Assembly (NCBI RefSeq): GCF_002723995.1
Contig: NZ_BEWP01000004.1
Location: 1 to 64,000, forward strand
Source of the DNA: Gluconobacter kondonii
Lineage (GTDB): Bacteria; Pseudomonadota; Alphaproteobacteria; Acetobacterales; Acetobacteraceae
DNA: 64,000 nucleotides
Direction: 5' to 3'
Shown: piece after piece, positions 8,615-18,999 of the stretch
Layout of the letters: every line of letters starts with the position of its first letter
Numbering within the stretch: the stretch's first letter is position 1
Program-made: the position numbers and the translations under genes
Notes under the pieces: model-generated
What the model was told of the DNA's origin: nothing
What the model saw: only the letters and a program-made list of their open reading frames with translations
The model's database searches: none

Positions 8615-10653
8615 ACCCTATCATATCTGCTCATGAAAACCGGAGGCGCTGATCCGCCTCCGGGATCAGACATCTTACGTCCCGCACGCTCCAGAGCGGC
8701 GATCTCGGCCATGACGTCTCCATTCTCGATCTTCTGGGCAATGTCTGCGAAGGGTGCGCCCGCCTCAAGCGCCGCAGCCGTAGCACTCCAGTGCTCCCCG
8801 GCCTGCGCATCGCCCTCACATAACCCAGCCGAAATATCGAACCGCAGCAACGTCGCCTCCCCGCTCAGACGACGTAGCGCCCGCAACAGGGCATGAGCCT
8901 GCGTCGCGCGTTCTCCCACTGCCGAAACCCCGCCCAGAACGGGAAGTGAGCCACGAGCAAACTCGGCCCGTGTGGTATCGATCCCGGCCTGACGTTGGAC
9001 GCGATCTGTTGTCACGGGATCTTCCCGCTTCAACACAGCCGAAACATACCGTAGATTGCCGATCACTGCCGCCTGCAACAGGCCATCCATGTCCTGCCCC
9101 CGTCGCTGCGGGCAGACCATGAACGCACACAGCAGTCCGATGACACTGCCGAGCGTATTATCCAGCACCCGCATCCACGCAATGCCTTGCGACGGCATGA
9201 GCATTTCTGTCACGACAATGAACTGCGCGCTGATGAACACGACCAGCATCGTATAATTGACAGCGCGCATCGCGATCGCCCCGATCACGAAGAGCGCCAC
9301 CGCCGCCAGCATCTGCGCAGAACCCGGTAGAAACGGCGTCAGCAACAGCGCAAGTACGCCTCCACCCAGCGTCCCCAGAACACGCTCCAACGCCCGCACC
9401 AGCGTTGTCTGACCGGAAGGCTGGATCACCAGAAGCACTGCGACCAGCGCCCAGAAACCATAATCCAGATTCAGCCACCAGCTCGTCAGATAGGTCGCCA
9501 GCAGACCCACCACGAGACGCAGCGCATGTTGCCAGATCGTCGGAGTCAGCCGCGCCGCATGGCGTGGCAACTCCCCATCGAACGGTAGTCGCGCCTTCTG
9601 CGCCAGTCCTTCGGCCAGTGTTCCCAATGTCCGCGCACTGGTCGCCACAAGCTCGCCAACCGGTCCCGCCGTGGCAGGAATAGTCCCCGCCAGCGCCAGC
9701 CCTTCAGCGGCCAGATGTTCAAGATCAGGCGAAGGTTCGAGCGCCGCGTCGCTCGCGTGCTGACACAGGGCCGAAAAAGCCGCCAGCGTACCCCGCGCTT
9801 CAAAGTCCAGCCCACGGGTCTCGACAAGATGTTCGACGGCCAACATGGCGGTAAACAGACGCTCAGCCCCGGCCAGCGAAGCCATCAGCCGCCCGCGCAT
9901 ACCGTAACTCGCATGTCCGGCATCGATCTGAAGCGCCAGCCCCCGGGCCCGCTCGATGGCCGTACGCACATTCTGCCGGTGTACGGTTTCCTGAAGTCGC
10001 CCCGCTGCGATCTCGCCCGCCATGACCGACAGCAGCCGGTAACAGGCTCCAACAGCCCGCCGCGCAGGGGCGTAAGGATGCTGAGGCCAGACCACGAGGC
10101 ACAGAAATGCCGCCCAGAGTCCCCCGCTCCCAAACGCAAGAGCAACGACGAGAGCGTCCTGAAATCTATGTGCCGGAAACCCGGTGCCCGCCAGCATGAC
10201 GCAACTCAGCAGCGCACAGAGCAACGCAATAGACGGCGACAGCGCCCTGGCCAGACCCGCCATCAGGCCGGTCAGCACAAGCCAGGGCAGCACACCCCAG
10301 AGCGGATACACCGCAATTAGCGACGTCACGCCCCCAAGGATCGTGCCGCACGCCGTAAAAAGTCCAAGAATACGAAACTGCTCGCGCGCCGTGCCCCCCG
10401 GCTCGATCAGACAGCTCCAGAAGGCGGCAAAGCCAGCCCAGGCCAGAACGGCCTGATGTTCATAAATCGCAGGAAGCAGCGCCACGACCGTCGCCACCGC
10501 CGCCCGGGTTCCTTCTGCCGGAGCAATCTGCTCCGGGCTTACGGGAACCGAATGACGCGCCAGAAACTGCTTCAGAAAATCAAACGGTCTCTCCCGCCCC
10601 TGTGAGGCGCGGGAGGAAGGCGTCTGGCGGAGAAGCGGCGGGTCAGAGGCCAT
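8590..10653 (-). CDS. FUSC/YccC family inner-membrane protein
   Basis: 687-residue membrane protein of the fusaric-acid-resistance/aromatic acid exporter superfamily (FUSC, AaeB/YccC type). Two hydrophobic blocks, about 45-190 and 385-510, are separated by a soluble helical region, the standard FUSC layout. WWLNLDYGFWALVAVLLVIQPSGQTT and the following GTLGG segment are characteristic of the second block. Its TGATG junction with the upstream flavoprotein gene (stop and start share bases) implies coupling. The C-terminal tail (GGGSAPPV onward) is encoded through a G+C-rich inverted repeat at 8640-8663. The transported substrate cannot be told. Confidence 0.82.
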   Translation of the reverse strand: MASDPPLLRQTPSSRASQGRERPFDFLKQFLARHSVPVSPEQIAPAEGTRAAVATVVALLPAIYEHQAVLAWAGFAAFWSCLIEPGGTAREQFRILGLFTACGTILGGVTSLIAVYPLWGVLPWLVLTGLMAGLARALSPSIALLCALLSCVMLAGTGFPAHRFQDALVVALAFGSGGLWAAFLCLVVWPQHPYAPARRAVGACYRLLSVMAGEIAAGRLQETVHRQNVRTAIERARGLALQIDAGHASYGMRGRLMASLAGAERLFTAMLAVEHLVETRGLDFEARGTLAAFSALCQHASDAALEPSPDLEHLAAEGLALAGTIPATAGPVGELVATSARTLGTLAEGLAQKARLPFDGELPRHAARLTPTIWQHALRLVVGLLATYLTSWWLNLDYGFWALVAVLLVIQPSGQTTLVRALERVLGTLGGGVLALLLTPFLPGSAQMLAAVALFVIGAIAMRAVNYTMLVVFISAQFIVVTEMLMPSQGIAWMRVLDNTLGSVIGLLCAFMVCPQRRGQDMDGLLQAAVIGNLRYVSAVLKREDPVTTDRVQRQAGIDTTRAEFARGSLPVLGGVSAVGERATQAHALLRALRRLSGEATLLRFDISAGLCEGDAQAGEHWSATAAALEAGAPFADIAQKIENGDVMAEIAALERAGRKMSDPGGGSAPPVFMSRYDRVQRRPPGP
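8640..8663 (-). other. Terminator-like hairpin inside the FUSC 3' end
   Basis: Perfect 9-bp inverted repeat CCGGAGGCG / CGCCTCCGG with a six-base loop. Read on the minus strand it is followed by TTTT. It lies about 50 bases before the FUSC stop, so it either terminates late or is only coding sequence. The short U-run makes termination uncertain. Confidence 0.35.
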
Positions 10654-12071
10654 CAGAGACCGGTCAGAATACGCTCCACGAGCTGGCTGACCGTCGGGAC
10701 AAAGCCGTTCGCGTAGAACGGGTCAGTTCCGAAACGCCACGCATTCGTGCCGCCGAACATAAGGTTATGGTCGACCACATTATCCTCATCCGCGCCGGGC
10801 GGAATATGGGAAATGGTCTGGAGCGTCTTCTGAATGCAGAAAGAGCGCGGATCCGCCTTCTGGCCGTTGGTATACGGCTCGCGCTGCATCCAGTTGGAGA
10901 AGCGGCACTGCGAAAGGCATCCCATGCAGGCCGTCTGGTCGGCAAGGATTTCGCGCGCGCTTTCGGGCGTCACGAAGATCAGCGTATCGTCCGGCGTCCG
11001 CAGAGCCTCGGTGAAGCCCGCGGCTTCCCACTCTGCAATCCGCGGACGATCGGCGGCAGGAACGAAAACCTCACGCTTGCGGGCTCCAACGCCGTAGGAC
11101 GCGTCATAGCCGTCGCCAGCTTCCTGACTGTACGGCACCTGACGCTCCGAGCGGTCGCACAGATCCTGCATGAAGCTGTTGCGAACGGCCGAAGAATAGA
11201 AACCGGTCGGGGAGAAGCGGTTGAGATACACATCCCCCTTCTTCAACGTCAGCAGACGGCGCTTCCAGCCTTCGGGAATCGGGCTTTCCTGCGTCAGAAG
11301 CGGTCGGGTTCCGAACTGGAATACAATCGGCCCCAGCTCTGGGTTTCCGATCCAGTCCTGCCAGTCTTCAAGATGCCAGACGCCACCGGCCATGATGATC
11401 GGCGTCTCGCCCAGACCATAATTCCGCATGACACGGCGCAGTTCGAGAACGCGCGGATACGGATCTTCCGGCGAAAAGGGATTTTCCGTGTTGGACAGAC
11501 CATTATGGCCACCCGCACGCCACGGATCTTCGTAAACAACGCCACCCAGCAGTTCGGGCGCCTTGCTGTACGCACGCCGCCACAGAGCGTTGAACGCCCG
11601 TCCCGAAGAGACGATCGGATAATAGGGAATGCCGAAGCGAACCGCGATGTCGGACAAACGATACGGCATGCCCGCACCACAGGTCACGCCATGCACCAGC
11701 CCCGGAGCGCCTTCGAGAATCCCGGTGATGACCTCTTCAGCCCCGCCCATTTCCCAAAGGATATTGACGTTGATCCGGCCTCTGCCGCCCGAAATCTCGT
11801 GAGCGATCTTCGCCTGCGCGATACCGCCATCAATCGCGTAGCGGATCAGTTCCTGCTGGCGCTCGCGGCGCGTGCGACCATGATAGACCTGCGGAACCGG
11901 ATGACCGTCCTGATCGTAGCTGTCCGCATTGACAGCCGAAATGGTGCCAATCCCGCCCGCAGCGGCCCAGTGTCCGGCCGAGACGCCCGTAGAGACGGAG
12001 ACACCTTTGCCCCCTTCGATCAGAGGCAGCACGTCCTGACCACCAAAACGGAGGGTATCAATAGATTTCAT
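10653..12071 (-). CDS. Nitronate-monooxygenase-like flavin oxidoreductase
   Basis: 472-residue FMN-binding TIM-barrel protein of the NAD(P)H-dependent flavin oxidoreductase/nitronate monooxygenase superfamily. The start MKSIDTLRFGG at 12071 is preferred because the upstream in-frame codons run through the pnp terminator. Family features include GVSVSTGVSAGHWAAAGGIG (22-41), VHGVTCGAGMP, GGHNG (187-191) and AGGVW (228-232). The C-terminal third is unusual: Cys382-x2-Cys385-x3-Cys389 with Cys412 resembles a four-cysteine iron-sulfur site not present in classical nitronate monooxygenases. Reaction unknown. It is coupled to the FUSC gene by a TGATG junction. Confidence 0.78.
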   Translation of the reverse strand: MKSIDTLRFGGQDVLPLIEGGKGVSVSTGVSAGHWAAAGGIGTISAVNADSYDQDGHPVPQVYHGRTRRERQQELIRYAIDGGIAQAKIAHEISGGRGRINVNILWEMGGAEEVITGILEGAPGLVHGVTCGAGMPYRLSDIAVRFGIPYYPIVSSGRAFNALWRRAYSKAPELLGGVVYEDPWRAGGHNGLSNTENPFSPEDPYPRVLELRRVMRNYGLGETPIIMAGGVWHLEDWQDWIGNPELGPIVFQFGTRPLLTQESPIPEGWKRRLLTLKKGDVYLNRFSPTGFYSSAVRNSFMQDLCDRSERQVPYSQEAGDGYDASYGVGARKREVFVPAADRPRIAEWEAAGFTEALRTPDDTLIFVTPESAREILADQTACMGCLSQCRFSNWMQREPYTNGQKADPRSFCIQKTLQTISHIPPGADEDNVVDHNLMFGGTNAWRFGTDPFYANGFVPTVSQLVERILTGL

Positions 12072-12097
12072 GGGGACTGGCTGTCTCCGAAACTCAG

Positions 12098-12130
12098 AAA
12101 AAAAAGGGCGGGGCCTTGTGAGCCCCGCCC
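12098..12130 (-). terminator. Intrinsic terminator of pnp
   Basis: Directly downstream of the pnp stop on the minus strand: a 9-bp perfect stem GGGCGGGGC / GCCCCGCCC (12106-12114 with 12122-12130) with a 7-base loop, then eight U residues (12105-12098). It separates the ribosome/RNA-decay operon from the flavoprotein gene. Confidence 0.9.
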
Positions 12131-12136
12131 CAACAC

Positions 12137-14287
12137 TCACTCGGCGTCGCGACGGGGCGGACGGGCCGGTCGGGCCCCCACGCTCTCCGTGATATCGGCA
12201 CCCGTGGCCTGATCGACAACCCTCATGGAGAGCTTGACCTTGCCACGATCATCGAACCCGATAACCTTGACCTTTACGGCATCGCCCTGCTTGACGACAT
12301 CGGACGTCTTCGCAACGCGGCCTTCAGCCAGTTCGGAAATGTGAACCAGACCGTCACGCGGGCCAAGGAAGTTCACGAACGCACCGAAATCGGCGGTCTT
12401 GACGACCTTACCGTCATAGATGCGGCCGATTTCCGGCTCGGCGACAATGCCTTCGATCCGGGAGATGGCCTTCTGGGCCTGCTCGTCGTTCGCAGCGGCG
12501 ATCGTCACGGTGCCATCGTCGCCGATATCGACCTTTGCACCCGAATATTCGACGATCTCGCGGATCACCTTGCCACCGGAACCGATCACGTCGCGGATCT
12601 TTTCCTTCGGCACGGAAATCGTCGTGATCTTCGGGGCATTTCCCGAAACATCCGAACGGCCTTCCGTCAGCGCCTTGGACATTTCGCCAAGGATATGGAT
12701 CCGGCCTTCACGGGCCTGCTCCAGCGCGATCTTCATGATTTCAGGCGTGATGGACGTGATCTTGATGTCCATCTGAAGCGCGGTCACGCCGTCAGCCGTA
12801 CCGGCCACCTTGAAGTCCATGTCGCCGAGGTGATCTTCGTCACCAAGGATGTCGGACAGAACGGCGTAGCCACGGTCTTCCTTGATCAGACCCATGGCAA
12901 TGCCAGCCACCGGACGCGGCAGCGGAACGCCCGCATCCATCAGCGCAAGCGAAGAGCCGCAAACAGTCGCCATGGAGGACGAACCGTTGCTTTCCGTGAT
13001 CTCGGAGACAACGCGCATCGTGTACGGGAAGGCTTCCTTGGTCGGCAGCAGCGGATGAATCGCGCGCCATGCCAGCTTGCCGTGACCGATCTCACGACGC
13101 CCCGGGGAGCCCATGCGACCGCACTCACCAACCGAATACGGCGGGAAGTTGTAGTGCAGCATGAAGTTGGAACGGTATTCCCCTTCCAGCGCGTCGATGA
13201 TCTGCTCGTCCTGACCCGTGCCGAGCGTTGCAACCACAAGGGCCTGCGTCTCACCACGCGTGAACAGGGACGATCCATGAGCGCGCGGCAGGATGCCGAC
13301 TTCGGCAAGGATCGGACGGACCGTCTTCAGGTCACGGCCATCAATGCGGATGCCCGTCTTAAGGATGGAGCCGCGAACGACCTGCGCCTCAAGCTCCTTG
13401 AGCATCGGCTTGGCGAGTTCGACGTCCAGACCTTCCTCGGTCAGGATCTCGTTGATCCGGTCCTTGGCTTCGGCAACCTTCTTGTAACGGGCCTGCTTCT
13501 GACGCTCCTTGTAAGCGTCCGCCATCAGCTTGTTGCCGACCTTCTCGACGCGCTTGCGAAGAGCGATTTCTTCCTTCGTCAGCGACGGCAGATCCCACGG
13601 AGCTTTTGCAGCGTGCTCGGCCAGCGCGATGATGGCATCGATGACCGGCTGGAAGGACGTGTGTCCCAGCGTGACGGCTTCAAGCATCGTCTCTTCCGAA
13701 AGCTCGCTGGCTTCGGATTCGACCATCAGCACGCCTTCGGCCGTACCGGCGACCATCAGGTCGAGCGTGCTGTCCTTGAGTTCGTCATGAACCGGGTTCA
13801 CGACCAGCTTGCCATCGATGCGGCCGATACGGGCGCAGGCAACCGGGCCGAAGAACGGAATACCGGAAAGCGTCAGAGCAGCCGAGCAACCGATCAGCGA
13901 CACGAGAGCCGGATCGTTCTCGTTGTCGTAGCTCAGAACCGTTGCGGTGATCTGGACTTCGTTGCGGAAGTTTTCCGGGAACAGCGGACGGATCGGACGA
14001 TCGATCAGACGGGCGTTCAGGACTTCAGCTTCGGACGGACGGCCTTCACGCTTGAAGAACCCACCCGGGATCTTGCCGGCAGCGTAAGCCTTTTCCTGAT
14101 AGTTGACCGTCAGCGGGAAGAAGTCCTGTCCCGGCTTGACGCTCTTGGCGCCAACGGCGGTGCAGAGCACAACCGTATCGCCATAAGTGATCATGACGGC
14201 GCCGTCTGCCTGGCGTGCGACCTTGCCGGTCTCCAGGATCAGGGGGCGTCCGGCCCATTCGATTTCCTTGCGGAAATAATCAAACAT
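12137..14287 (-). CDS. pnp: Polyribonucleotide nucleotidyltransferase (PNPase)
   Basis: 716 residues, full family length. PNPase degrades RNA 3' to 5' phosphorolytically and is a trimer in the degradosome. Order of domains: first RNase PH-like (from [19 protein letters not shown]), helical linker, second RNase PH-like (about 310-540) with the catalytic Asp cluster in [12 protein letters not shown] near 489-495, KH (about 553-612, GSGG loop) and S1 (about 620-690). The short Pro/Arg tail ends PPRRDAE. It follows rpsO with a 196-base spacer containing a perfect palindrome, the same gene order as in E. coli. Confidence 0.98.
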   Translation of the reverse strand: MFDYFRKEIEWAGRPLILETGKVARQADGAVMITYGDTVVLCTAVGAKSVKPGQDFFPLTVNYQEKAYAAGKIPGGFFKREGRPSEAEVLNARLIDRPIRPLFPENFRNEVQITATVLSYDNENDPALVSLIGCSAALTLSGIPFFGPVACARIGRIDGKLVVNPVHDELKDSTLDLMVAGTAEGVLMVESEASELSEETMLEAVTLGHTSFQPVIDAIIALAEHAAKAPWDLPSLTKEEIALRKRVEKVGNKLMADAYKERQKQARYKKVAEAKDRINEILTEEGLDVELAKPMLKELEAQVVRGSILKTGIRIDGRDLKTVRPILAEVGILPRAHGSSLFTRGETQALVVATLGTGQDEQIIDALEGEYRSNFMLHYNFPPYSVGECGRMGSPGRREIGHGKLAWRAIHPLLPTKEAFPYTMRVVSEITESNGSSSMATVCGSSLALMDAGVPLPRPVAGIAMGLIKEDRGYAVLSDILGDEDHLGDMDFKVAGTADGVTALQMDIKITSITPEIMKIALEQAREGRIHILGEMSKALTEGRSDVSGNAPKITTISVPKEKIRDVIGSGGKVIREIVEYSGAKVDIGDDGTVTIAAANDEQAQKAISRIEGIVAEPEIGRIYDGKVVKTADFGAFVNFLGPRDGLVHISELAEGRVAKTSDVVKQGDAVKVKVIGFDDRGKVKLSMRVVDQATGADITESVGARPARPPRRDAE

Positions 14288-14452
14288 GCATGTTTTCCCA
14301 AATTAAGGGTGAAACCATCTCCGGGTATCCGGCAGGTGGCGGAGCAGCGTTTCGGACGGCATGGCGGTGATGGCGGGAAGTCCCCGGCACGACACCATGT
14401 GGCCTGAAACGCCGGTCGCGCACCCGCACCGCCGGACAGGCGATGGCGGGAG

Positions 14453-14476
14453 TGTCCGGGAGCGTGCTCCCGGACA
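14453..14476 (-). other. Perfect 11-bp hairpin between rpsO and pnp
   Basis: TGTCCGGGAGC and its exact complement, separated by two bases, seven bases downstream of the rpsO stop. No U-run follows, so simple termination is unlikely. In E. coli the rpsO-pnp spacer carries an attenuator and RNase III/RNase E sites; this may be the counterpart, as a 3' stabiliser of rpsO mRNA or a processing site. Confidence 0.6.
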
Positions 14477-14483
14477 GATCAAC

Positions 14484-14753
14484 TCAGCGACGCAGGCCGA
14501 GACGCTCGATCAGGCTCTGGTAACGGGCCTGGTCCTTGCGCTTCAGATAGTCCAGCAGGCTACGACGCTGGCCGACCATCATCAGAAGACCACGACGGGA
14601 GTGGAAGTCCTTCTTGTGGGTCTTGAGGTGCTCGGTCAGGTTGACGATACGCTCGGACAGGATGGCAACCTGTACTTCCGGCGAACCCGTATCCGTCTCG
14701 CTCTGCTTGTACTCAGAAATCAGTGCCGTGCGGCGTTCTGCGGTAATCGACAT
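14484..14753 (-). CDS. rpsO: 30S ribosomal protein S15
   Basis: 89 residues, the exact family length, from [12 protein letters not shown] to LGLRR. S15 is a primary 16S rRNA-binding protein that organises the central domain of the small subunit. The conserved [17 protein letters not shown] and [12 protein letters not shown] segments are clear. An in-frame ATG 66 bases upstream is rejected because S15 always starts at this point. The start lies inside the 3' end of truB (41-base overlap), implying coupled translation. Confidence 0.98.
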   Translation of the reverse strand: MSITAERRTALISEYKQSETDTGSPEVQVAILSERIVNLTEHLKTHKKDFHSRRGLLMMVGQRRSLLDYLKRKDQARYQSLIERLGLRR

Positions 14754-15714
14754 CGTGTTCTCCAAAAAACTCGTGGTTTTCCAGCATCCGCGCTGCCCTG
14801 AGCCGCCCATGACGGACATGACACAGACCCAGCACGTGCTCTCCGATCATCGCGCGCCACAGATGGTCTTCCCCCTGTGACGATGCCGGCAGAGGATGCA
14901 CGAGGTCCGAAGGGTCTATCGACTGCCCCCAGACAAGCATCCTTCCCTCCGCATCGGTGACGGCCAGCGCCGGGATGTCGACCAGCGCGGTCGCCGCATC
15001 CAGCAGAGGAGCCGGAAGAGCATCGGCGTTGTCCACAGTTTGAGTCGATTTGTCCAGTGATATCTGATCGATCGTCAGGGCGTGGCTCAGATCGAACGGT
15101 CCGCACTTCGTCCGCCGCAGCACCGAAATATGCCCGACCGTTCCACAGGCCAGCGCAATGTCCCGCGCCAGCGAGCGCATATAGACGCCTTTGCCCGACT
15201 GCACGTCAAAAACGGCCGTATCCGCATCCGGACGTTCCACCAGCGTTATCGAATCGATCCGCGCCGGACGGGGCGGAAGCTCGGGCGGACGACCTGCGCG
15301 CGCCATATCATAGGCCCGCTCTCCCCCGACCCGAAGCGCCGAAAACACGGGAGGCACCTGCATGACATTACCTGTCAACGCGGGCAGAACGGCAAGAATC
15401 TGCTCATCGGTCGGACGGTTCGGCGACGTCGCCAGAACCTCGCCCTCAAGATCGTCCGTCGTGCGGCTTTCCCCAAAGGTCAGCGTGAAACGATAACGCT
15501 TTGTCGCATCCATGATGTAAGGAATGGTCCGCGTCGCCTTGCCGAACGCAATCGGCAGGACACCGGAGGCTAGTGGATCGAGAGTCCCGCCATGCCCGGC
15601 TTTTTTTGCATCAAACGCCCAACGGAGTTTATTGACCATATCCGTGGAGGTCGGACCCAGCGGCTTGTCCAGAATCAGCCACCCGTCGATATCGCGTCCA
15701 CGTTTCCTGCCCAT
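14713..15714 (-). CDS. truB: tRNA pseudouridine-55 synthase
   Basis: 333 residues from [12 protein letters not shown]; TruB converts U55 of the tRNA T-loop to pseudouridine. The catalytic aspartate is Asp46 in [45 protein letters not shown] and [11 protein letters not shown] are family motifs. AAGGACGGG lies about nine bases upstream of the ATG. The C-terminal about 40 residues resemble a reduced PUA-like region, and the last 41 bases overlap rpsO. A terminator-like hairpin lies between rbfA and this gene, so it may also have its own promoter. Confidence 0.96.
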   Translation of the reverse strand: MGRKRGRDIDGWLILDKPLGPTSTDMVNKLRWAFDAKKAGHGGTLDPLASGVLPIAFGKATRTIPYIMDATKRYRFTLTFGESRTTDDLEGEVLATSPNRPTDEQILAVLPALTGNVMQVPPVFSALRVGGERAYDMARAGRPPELPPRPARIDSITLVERPDADTAVFDVQSGKGVYMRSLARDIALACGTVGHISVLRRTKCGPFDLSHALTIDQISLDKSTQTVDNADALPAPLLDAATALVDIPALAVTDAEGRMLVWGQSIDPSDLVHPLPASSQGEDHLWRAMIGEHVLGLCHVRHGRLRAARMLENHEFFGEHDVDYRRTPHGTDF

Positions 15715-15769
15715 ACATCCCGTCCTTGCTCGTGAAGGCCGCTGATAGACCAGCAAGGGGGCAGAATGC

Positions 15770-15805
15770 AAAAAACGCCCCTCACCGGACGGGAGGAGCG
15801 TTTTT
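15770..15805 (-). terminator. Terminator between rbfA and truB
   Basis: Immediately downstream of the rbfA stop on the minus strand: stem built from CGCTCC-TCCC paired with GGTGAGGGGCG with one mismatch, ending in six U residues (15775-15770). The opposite strand also ends in five U residues, so it may work in both directions. It would reduce read-through into truB-rpsO-pnp. Confidence 0.65.
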
Positions 15806-15811
15806 AAAAAA

Positions 15812-16240
15812 TTATTCCGGATCTTTTTCCAGATCCCGCCGGACTTCCGGAGACCGCATGATCTCGTCGAGTTCCATGGCGTTATCAAGCGCCGTATCGG
15901 GCTGGAAGTGGATTTCCGGAACCGTCCGGAGATTGAGGGCTTTGGACAGCCCCGTTCTCAGGAACGGTGCTACCCGCTTCAGGGCAGGCAGCAAAACCTC
16001 CACATCGCTCCGCCCCAGACGCGTCACGAAAGCCGTGGCGTGTCTGAAATCCGGAGAGATACGGACTTCCGTAACCGTGATCCGCACGTCCAGAAGTTCC
16101 GGATCACGGAACTCCGTCCGGGCGAACAGCTCCGCCAGAACACGGCGAACCTCTTCGGCGACCCGGAGCTGGCGGGTGCTGGGCCCCTGAGCAGTGACGC
16201 CAGCGGGGCCCTTCAGGTCATGTTTGGAACGCGAACTCAA
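15812..16240 (-). CDS. rbfA: Ribosome-binding factor A
   Basis: 142 residues if started at TTG 16240. RbfA is a KH-fold assembly factor that binds helix 1 of 16S rRNA during late 30S maturation and cold adaptation. [39 protein letters not shown] and PEIHFQPD are family blocks. The TTG is chosen because it overlaps the infB stop (TTGA) and has GGAAGTG eight bases upstream; a GTG at 16267 is possible. It ends just before a terminator. Confidence 0.93.
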   Translation of the reverse strand: MSSRSKHDLKGPAGVTAQGPSTRQLRVAEEVRRVLAELFARTEFRDPELLDVRITVTEVRISPDFRHATAFVTRLGRSDVEVLLPALKRVAPFLRTGLSKALNLRTVPEIHFQPDTALDNAMELDEIMRSPEVRRDLEKDPE

Positions 16241-18999
16241 GCTGGGATCACTTCCATTTCGTAGCACTCGACGACGTCGCCTTCGCGCAGGTCATTGTAA
16301 CCCGCAAACGACAGGCCACACTCGTAACCGCGCGCCACTTCCTTGACGTCATCCTTGAAGCGCTTGAGCTGGCTCAGCTCGCCTTCATGAATAACCACGT
16401 TGTCACGCAGCAGACGCACGCCACAGCCGCGCTTGACGAGGCCTTCCGTGACATAGCAACCCGCGACCTTGCCGGTCTTGGTGATGTTGAAGACCTGGCG
16501 GATCTCGGCGTATCCTAGGAACTTCTCGCGATGCTTGGGTGCAACCTTGCCCTTGACCAGCTGCTCCACATCGTCCGCCACCTGATAGATGATCGAGTAG
16601 TAGCGGATATCCACGCCCTCACGCTGGGCCAGTTCACGGGCCTGCGTGGTAGCACGGACATTGAACGCCACGATGATGGCGTCCGAAGCCTTGGCAAGCT
16701 GGATGTCGCTTTCCGTGATCTGACCGACACTGGCGTTCAGAACGCGAATCGCAACTTCCTCATGGGCCAGCTTCTGTACCGTCGCGGAAATCGCTTCCGC
16801 AGAACCCTGAACGTCTGCCTTGACGAGGAGAGCAACCTCCTTCTGCACACCAGCCTGAATTCGGGCCAGCATCTGATCGAGGGTACCACGGGCGGCAACC
16901 TGCGAAGCTGCTTCCTTGTCCTTGATCTTCCGCTGACGGAACTCGCTGATCTCACGGGCCCGGGCATCGTTTTCGACAACGACGAACGGCTCACCCGCAC
17001 CCGGAACACCCGTCAGGCCGAGAACTTCGACCGGCATGGACGGACCGGCATCCTTGAGCTGACGCCCACGGTCATCAAGCACCGCACGGACACGACCCCA
17101 TTCAGAGCCAGCCACTAGAATGTCGCCCCGACGCAGCGTGCCCTTCTGGACGAGAACGGAAGCCACAGGGCCACGTCCACGATCCAGACGGCTTTCGATC
17201 ACCACACCTTCGGCAACGCGGTCCGGATTGGCTCGCAGATCCAGCATCTCGGACTGAAGCAGAATGCACTCTTCCAGCTTGTCCAATCCGGTCCGCTTGA
17301 GAGCCGAAACCTCGACGTCCTGGGTGTCGCCGCCCATTTCCTCGACCACGATCTCGTGGCTCAGCAGTTCCTGACGGACACGGTTCGGATTGGCACCCGG
17401 CTTGTCGATCTTGTTGATCGCCACGATGATCGGAGCATTAGCCGCCTTGGCATGCTTGATGGCTTCGATCGTCTGCGGCATCACACCATCATCGGCTGCC
17501 ACGACCAGCACCACGATATCGGTGACGGACGCACCGCGGGCACGCATGGAGGTGAAGGCCTCATGACCCGGCGTGTCGATGAAGGTGATTTTCTTCCCCG
17601 ACGGAGCCGTGATCTGATACGCGCCGATATGCTGCGTGATGCCACCGGCCTCGCTCGCCGCCACATCCGTGGTGCGGAGCGCATCGAGCAGGGAGGTCTT
17701 GCCGTGATCGACATGACCCATGACCGTCACGACCGGAGCGCGCGGCAGCAGTTCGTCGGCGCTGTCTTCCACGCCTTCGATACCGATTTCGACGTCGCTC
17801 TCGGAAACACGCTTGATGCGATGGCCGAATTCCTCAACCACCAGCTCCGCCGTGTCGCCATCGATGCTCTGCGCAGCCGTCGCCATGACGCCCATTTTCA
17901 TGAGTGCCTTAATGACTTCACCTTGACGGGACGCCATGCGGTTGGCCAGTTCTGCCACCGTGATGGTTTCCGGCACGATGACATCACGCACGACGCGGAC
18001 CTGATCGGAACGCAGACGCTCCAGTTCGGCCTGACGACGCTCGCGATCGCGCTGACGGCGGACCGAAGCCAGCGAACGCGTCTTGTCGTCATCACCTTCG
18101 ATCGCAGCGCGGACGTCGATACGTCCCGAGCGACGATCGCTGCCACCGGCCTTGCGGGACGGTGCCGACGGACGACGTGCCGGTGCAGGAGGCGCCCCCG
18201 GACCCGTACGACGGGGTGCAGGACGACGCTCGTCCTCACCACCAGCGGCGGCTGCGCCGGAACGCAGATGAAGTGTCTCGTTATTGCGGGCAGCAGGCGC
18301 AGCAGAGGGTGCAGGACGCGACGGCTGAACCGGACGCGGCGGCATGATGGCGCGCTCGGCCAGCGGACGCAGACGCTGAACCGGAGCGGCAAGCTGCACA
18401 CCACCGGTCGAATGCGTACGAGGGTCCAGCGGAGCCGAACGCTCGGCTTCCTCTGCTTCGCGCGCGGCAGCTTCAGCAGCAGCCTGTTCCGCAGCACGTG
18501 CAGCAGCTTCGGCAGCAGCCTGTTCCCGCGCAGCCTGCTGTTCGCTTTCCTTCAGAGCAGCGATTTCCGCCGCTTTCTGTTCGGCAATCAGACGCTCTTC
18601 CTCAGCGGCGCGACGCGCAGCCTCGGCGGCAGACATGATCTGAATCTTCTCTTCTTCGCGCCGTGCCGCTTCTTCAGCCGCAGCCTGACGCTGCCCTTCC
18701 AGAGCGCGCTGGCGCGTTGCCAGTTCGGCTGCCGTTAGGGCGCGGCCACCTGCGCGACCACCACGGGCTGCTGCACCGGCACCTGGGCCAGTAGCATTGC
18801 GCTTGGGTTTACGCACCTCAACCTGCACGACCTTAGAACGGCCATGACTGAAGCTCTGACGCACAGAGCCAGCATCCACCGTACGCCCGACCTCCGGTCG
18901 TCCAGCGGGGCGAAGCGACAGGCGGCTGCTTCTGGTCTGTTCGCCGCCCTGCGATGGGGTGTTGTTTCCGTCCTGGTTGCGCTCGTTGCCGTCGCTCAT
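16237..18999 (-). CDS. infB: Translation initiation factor IF-2
   Basis: 920 residues. IF-2 is the GTPase that places initiator tRNA on the 30S subunit and promotes subunit joining. Residues 1-330 are a long, charged, low-complexity Ala/Glu/Arg/Pro region with a predicted coiled coil (about 90-190). A short IF-2N domain (about 335-400) follows, then the G domain beginning GHVDHGKT (428-435) with DTPGHEAFT and NKIDKPGAN, then domains II-IV to the end. Its ATG overlaps the stop of the upstream YlxR gene. Confidence 0.98.
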   Translation of the reverse strand: MSDGNERNQDGNNTPSQGGEQTRSSRLSLRPAGRPEVGRTVDAGSVRQSFSHGRSKVVQVEVRKPKRNATGPGAGAAARGGRAGGRALTAAELATRQRALEGQRQAAAEEAARREEEKIQIMSAAEAARRAAEEERLIAEQKAAEIAALKESEQQAAREQAAAEAAARAAEQAAAEAAAREAEEAERSAPLDPRTHSTGGVQLAAPVQRLRPLAERAIMPPRPVQPSRPAPSAAPAARNNETLHLRSGAAAAGGEDERRPAPRRTGPGAPPAPARRPSAPSRKAGGSDRRSGRIDVRAAIEGDDDKTRSLASVRRQRDRERRQAELERLRSDQVRVVRDVIVPETITVAELANRMASRQGEVIKALMKMGVMATAAQSIDGDTAELVVEEFGHRIKRVSESDVEIGIEGVEDSADELLPRAPVVTVMGHVDHGKTSLLDALRTTDVAASEAGGITQHIGAYQITAPSGKKITFIDTPGHEAFTSMRARGASVTDIVVLVVAADDGVMPQTIEAIKHAKAANAPIIVAINKIDKPGANPNRVRQELLSHEIVVEEMGGDTQDVEVSALKRTGLDKLEECILLQSEMLDLRANPDRVAEGVVIESRLDRGRGPVASVLVQKGTLRRGDILVAGSEWGRVRAVLDDRGRQLKDAGPSMPVEVLGLTGVPGAGEPFVVVENDARAREISEFRQRKIKDKEAASQVAARGTLDQMLARIQAGVQKEVALLVKADVQGSAEAISATVQKLAHEEVAIRVLNASVGQITESDIQLAKASDAIIVAFNVRATTQARELAQREGVDIRYYSIIYQVADDVEQLVKGKVAPKHREKFLGYAEIRQVFNITKTGKVAGCYVTEGLVKRGCGVRLLRDNVVIHEGELSQLKRFKDDVKEVARGYECGLSFAGYNDLREGDVVECYEMEVIPA

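Noticed and set aside
10602-12212. 536-codon open frame antisense to the flavoprotein
   Set aside because: Runs through FUSC start, flavoprotein and terminator; no motif.
12341-14407. Long open frame (688 codons) on the plus strand across pnp
   Set aside because: Antisense to a full-length PNPase with all motifs; high-GC codons create open shadows. No family motif or start signal.
17356-18738. 460-codon open frame antisense to infB
   Set aside because: Shadow of the Ala/Arg/Glu-rich IF-2 leader; low-complexity Arg/Thr sequence.
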